64,000 bases of DNA, from the NCBI RefSeq assembly GCF_014884995.1, contig NZ_JABMII010000006.1, forward strand, positions 1-64,000. The letters are read 5' to 3'. Both the position numbers and the translations under genes were made by a program. Positions 61,947 to 64,000 of the stretch are shown piece after piece (position 1 is the stretch's first letter; every line of letters starts with the position of its first letter). A model generated the notes under the pieces. The model was not told where the DNA came from. It ran no database searches and was given only the letters and a program-made list of their open reading frames with translations. The stretch comes from Spirabiliibacterium pneumoniae (lineage in GTDB: Bacteria; Pseudomonadota; Gammaproteobacteria; Enterobacterales; Pasteurellaceae).

Positions 61947-62573
61947 ATGCTCTTAGGCACACGAAAAATGCTTGGCGCAACCACTCTGGCGCTGTTGCTC
62001 ACAGGCTGCGCCAGTGAACTGGCAGTACCACCTGAAGTGGACACGGTGGCGCAGAGCGACGCCAGCTGGCAACAGCATTTGGCGCAATTGCGACAAATCA
62101 AACAATACCAAGCACACGGTCAGCTGGGTTATATTAGTGCGAAAGAACGCTTTTCCACCCAGTTTGATTGGCAATACGTCAACGACAACAATTATCAGCT
62201 GTTCTTATCATCGGGGCTAAGCCGTGAAACACTCACATTAAAAATGACGCCGATGGGGCTGGTGGTGAGCGATAACAAAGGCAATCAGCGCACCGAAAAA
62301 GACGCGCATATGCTACTACAAGAGATTGTAGGTATGGATTTCCCGATTGAACTGTTTAGCTACTGGCTCAAAGGTGAGCCGAAGGGCACGCAAGATTATA
62401 AAGTGCGGTTGAGCGATCATCTCTTAAATGAATTTGCCTACACCGTCAATGGCGAACGCTGGGTGGCAAACTACGGTGAATATCAGCCGACCACACCTAA
62501 ATTGCCGCAGGATATTCTCATCCAAGGTGACGCGCAAAAACTCAAAGTGCGGGTTGATAAGTGGACATTCTAG
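61947..62573 (+). CDS. lolB: Outer-membrane lipoprotein receptor LolB
   Basis: Accepts lipoproteins from LolA and inserts them in the outer membrane. The 208 residues (E. coli 207) have a lipobox ending at Cys 21 (LLLTGC). YQAHGQLGYISAKERFSTQFDWQY and the conserved hydrophobic loop segment are present. It overlaps ispE by 13 bases. lolB-ispE-prs is the usual order. Confidence 0.95.
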   Translation: MLLGTRKMLGATTLALLLTGCASELAVPPEVDTVAQSDASWQQHLAQLRQIKQYQAHGQLGYISAKERFSTQFDWQYVNDNNYQLFLSSGLSRETLTLKMTPMGLVVSDNKGNQRTEKDAHMLLQEIVGMDFPIELFSYWLKGEPKGTQDYKVRLSDHLLNEFAYTVNGERWVANYGEYQPTTPKLPQDILIQGDAQKLKVRVDKWTF

Positions 62574-63451
62574 CACCACACTTTGACCTAACAACTGCGC
62601 CGGCGCATTGGTATCCAAGCCCAGCGAAGTTGAACCTTTTTTTATACATCACAGGCCAGCGCAGCGATGGCTACCACACGCTTCAAACTCTTTTCCAATT
62701 TTTGAATTACGGCGATTGGCTGCGCATTACACCGCGCGCCGCGCCAGAAATCACCCTTTCACCAAGCCTTGATGGGGTGCGCGATGATCAAAATTTAATT
62801 ATCAAAGCCGCGCGCTTACTTCAGCACGAAACGCAATGCCAGCAGGGGGCAGAAATCCTGTTGCAAAAAAATCTACCTATGGGCGGTGGCATTGGTGGAG
62901 GTTCATCGAATGCAGCAACCGCACTTTTGGTGCTTAATCAACTTTGGTCATTGCATCTGCCTCTCTCTGAACTTGCCCAGTTAGGCTTGCAGCTGGGTGC
63001 TGATGTACCCATTTTTGTTCACGGGCAGTGCGCTTTTGCCGAAGGCGTGGGGGAAATAATTACACCATGCCAGGCGCCTGAGCAGTGGTTTGTGGTGGCG
63101 AAACCCAAAGACACAAGCATTGCGACTGCAGCAATTTTTGCCGACCGCACTTTGCCACGCAATACGCCCAAACGCAGTATGGACGCCTGCCTACACGCGC
63201 CGTTTGGCAATAACTGTGAAAAAGTTGTCTGCAATCACTTCGCAGAGGTTGAACAACTGCTTAGCTGGTTGCTAAAATATAGCAAAGCACGACTAACGGG
63301 GACGGGTGCATGTGTGTTTGCGCCCTTTGATCAGGAAGCGGTTGCACGCGCGGTATTGAACGAATTGCCCGCGCAATTTAGTGGTTTTATCGCCCGCAGC
63401 TGTAATCGCTCGCCGTTACATACACTGCTAGCACAACGATTTATGCCGTAA
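62561..63451 (+). CDS. ispE: 4-diphosphocytidyl-2-C-methyl-D-erythritol kinase
   Basis: GHMP kinase of the MEP isoprenoid pathway. A GTG at 62561 starts the 296 residues (E. coli 283), a start that lies inside the end of lol[20 protein letters not shown] contains the catalytic Lys, and [16 protein letters not shown] is the ATP loop. [12 protein letters not shown] completes the core. Confidence 0.96.
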   Translation: MDILAPHFDLTTAPAHWYPSPAKLNLFLYITGQRSDGYHTLQTLFQFLNYGDWLRITPRAAPEITLSPSLDGVRDDQNLIIKAARLLQHETQCQQGAEILLQKNLPMGGGIGGGSSNAATALLVLNQLWSLHLPLSELAQLGLQLGADVPIFVHGQCAFAEGVGEIITPCQAPEQWFVVAKPKDTSIATAAIFADRTLPRNTPKRSMDACLHAPFGNNCEKVVCNHFAEVEQLLSWLLKYSKARLTGTGACVFAPFDQEAVARAVLNELPAQFSGFIARSCNRSPLHTLLAQRFMP

Positions 63452-63504
63452 AATTTGCCGATTGTTCACTCAATCATAAACTTTCATCGACTTGGGGTAA
63501 CACA

Positions 63505-64000
63505 ATGCCTGATATGAAGCTTTTCGCTGGTAATGCAACGCCTGCACTAGCACAAAAAATTTCCGAACGTTTATATACCTCTCTAGGCAAGGCGACCGTT
63601 GGGCGCTTTAGTGACGGAGAAATTAACGTTCAAATCAACGAAAATGTGCGCGGAAGTGACACATTTATCATTCAGTCCACTTGCGCACCAACCAACGACA
63701 ACTTAATGGAATTGATCGTGATGGTTGACGCACTACGCCGCGCCAGTGCTGGGCGTATCACCGCTGTGGTGCCGTACTTTGGCTATGCACGTCAAGATCG
63801 CCGCGTGCGTTCTGCGCGTGTACCTATCACCGCCAAAGTGGTGGCCGACTTCCTCTCCAGTGTTGGCGTTGACCGCGTGCTGACCTGTGACTTACACGCT
63901 GAGCAAATTCAAGGCTTCTTTGATGTGCCCGTAGACAACGTATTCGGCTCCCCTGTGTTGCTCAACGACATCATTAAAAAACAAGATTTGGTCAACCCAA
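63505..64000 (+). CDS. prs: Ribose-phosphate pyrophosphokinase (partial, runs off the end)
   Basis: Makes PRPP from ribose-5-phosphate and ATP for nucleotide, His and Trp synthesis. Only the first 165 codons are in the window. [13 protein letters not shown] and [16 protein letters not shown] are as in E. coli Prs, with [18 protein letters not shown] and [15 protein letters not shown] following. It is 53 bases after ispE. The C-terminal PRPP-binding loop is outside the window. Confidence 0.96.
   Translation, partial: MPDMKLFAGNATPALAQKISERLYTSLGKATVGRFSDGEINVQINENVRGSDTFIIQSTCAPTNDNLMELIVMVDALRRASAGRITAVVPYFGYARQDRRVRSARVPITAKVVADFLSSVGVDRVLTCDLHAEQIQGFFDVPVDNVFGSPVLLNDIIKKQDLVNP

Overview
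This is chromosomal DNA of a Pasteurellaceae bacterium from the clade that uses the Haemophilus influenzae-type uptake signal sequence (USS, core AAGTGCGGT or its complement). I counted about 108 exact cores by eye in 64 kb, roughly one per 590 bases. Gene content and order match gamma-proteobacteria. H. influenzae-style features include comNOPQ-recC, a TRAP transporter, yfeABCD and lpoA-yraN-diaA-dolP. The species cannot be fixed from the window. No insertion sequence, prophage, CRISPR array or tRNA was recognised.

Layout. 1-225: promoter and boxA of an rRNA operon that leaves over the left edge. 226-5815: glmS with its DeoR regulator, hupA, yjaG, hemE, nudC. 5877-9452: the glyQ/glyS operon, split by an AT-rich gene for a small two-helix membrane protein of unknown function. 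9566-14408: a PEBP-family protein, groSL with a sigma-32 promoter, fxsA, aspA. 14538-21063: emrRAB multidrug efflux and a DctPQM dicarboxylate TRAP transporter. 21100-27945: asmA-dcd-udk, rsmC, holD-rimI, yjdM, grxA, rimK, ycfP. 27975-34682: a DUF2628 protein, yaeR, an NlpC lipoprotein, nfo, ycdY, yccS, yccF, mgsA, yccT. 34808-39699: acyP, the yfeABCD metal ABC transporter behind a Fur-box candidate, tusE, yccA. 39762-42440: pgeF, rluD, bamD. 42527-48078: secF, secD, yajC, tgt, queA. 48137-53624: recC and the competence pseudopilin operon comNOPQ, headed by a CRP-S-type site. 53752-57631: murQP and a GntP-family permease. 57657-64000: rsmI, lpoA, yraN, diaA, dolP, lolB, ispE and the start of prs.

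How it works together. Several blocks serve the envelope: amino-sugar supply (GlmS), MurNAc recovery (MurP/MurQ), peptidoglycan synthesis (LpoA), lipoprotein and outer-membrane assembly (LolB, BamD, DolP) and Sec export (SecDF-YajC). DNA uptake is represented both by comNOPQ and by the USS themselves. Facing USS pairs are used repeatedly as hairpins at gene ends: after groL, dctP, dctM, ycfP, ycdY/yccS, bamD/secF, tgt and gntP/rsmI. In one case the palindrome encodes the last residues and stop codons of two convergent genes.

Most of the window is ordinary, well-conserved housekeeping sequence. The stretches that stand out are the orphan gene inside glyQS, a compositional break inside secD-secF, the USS-built gene ends, the terminator that runs into the competence control site, and the yfe cassette that separates acyP from tusE.
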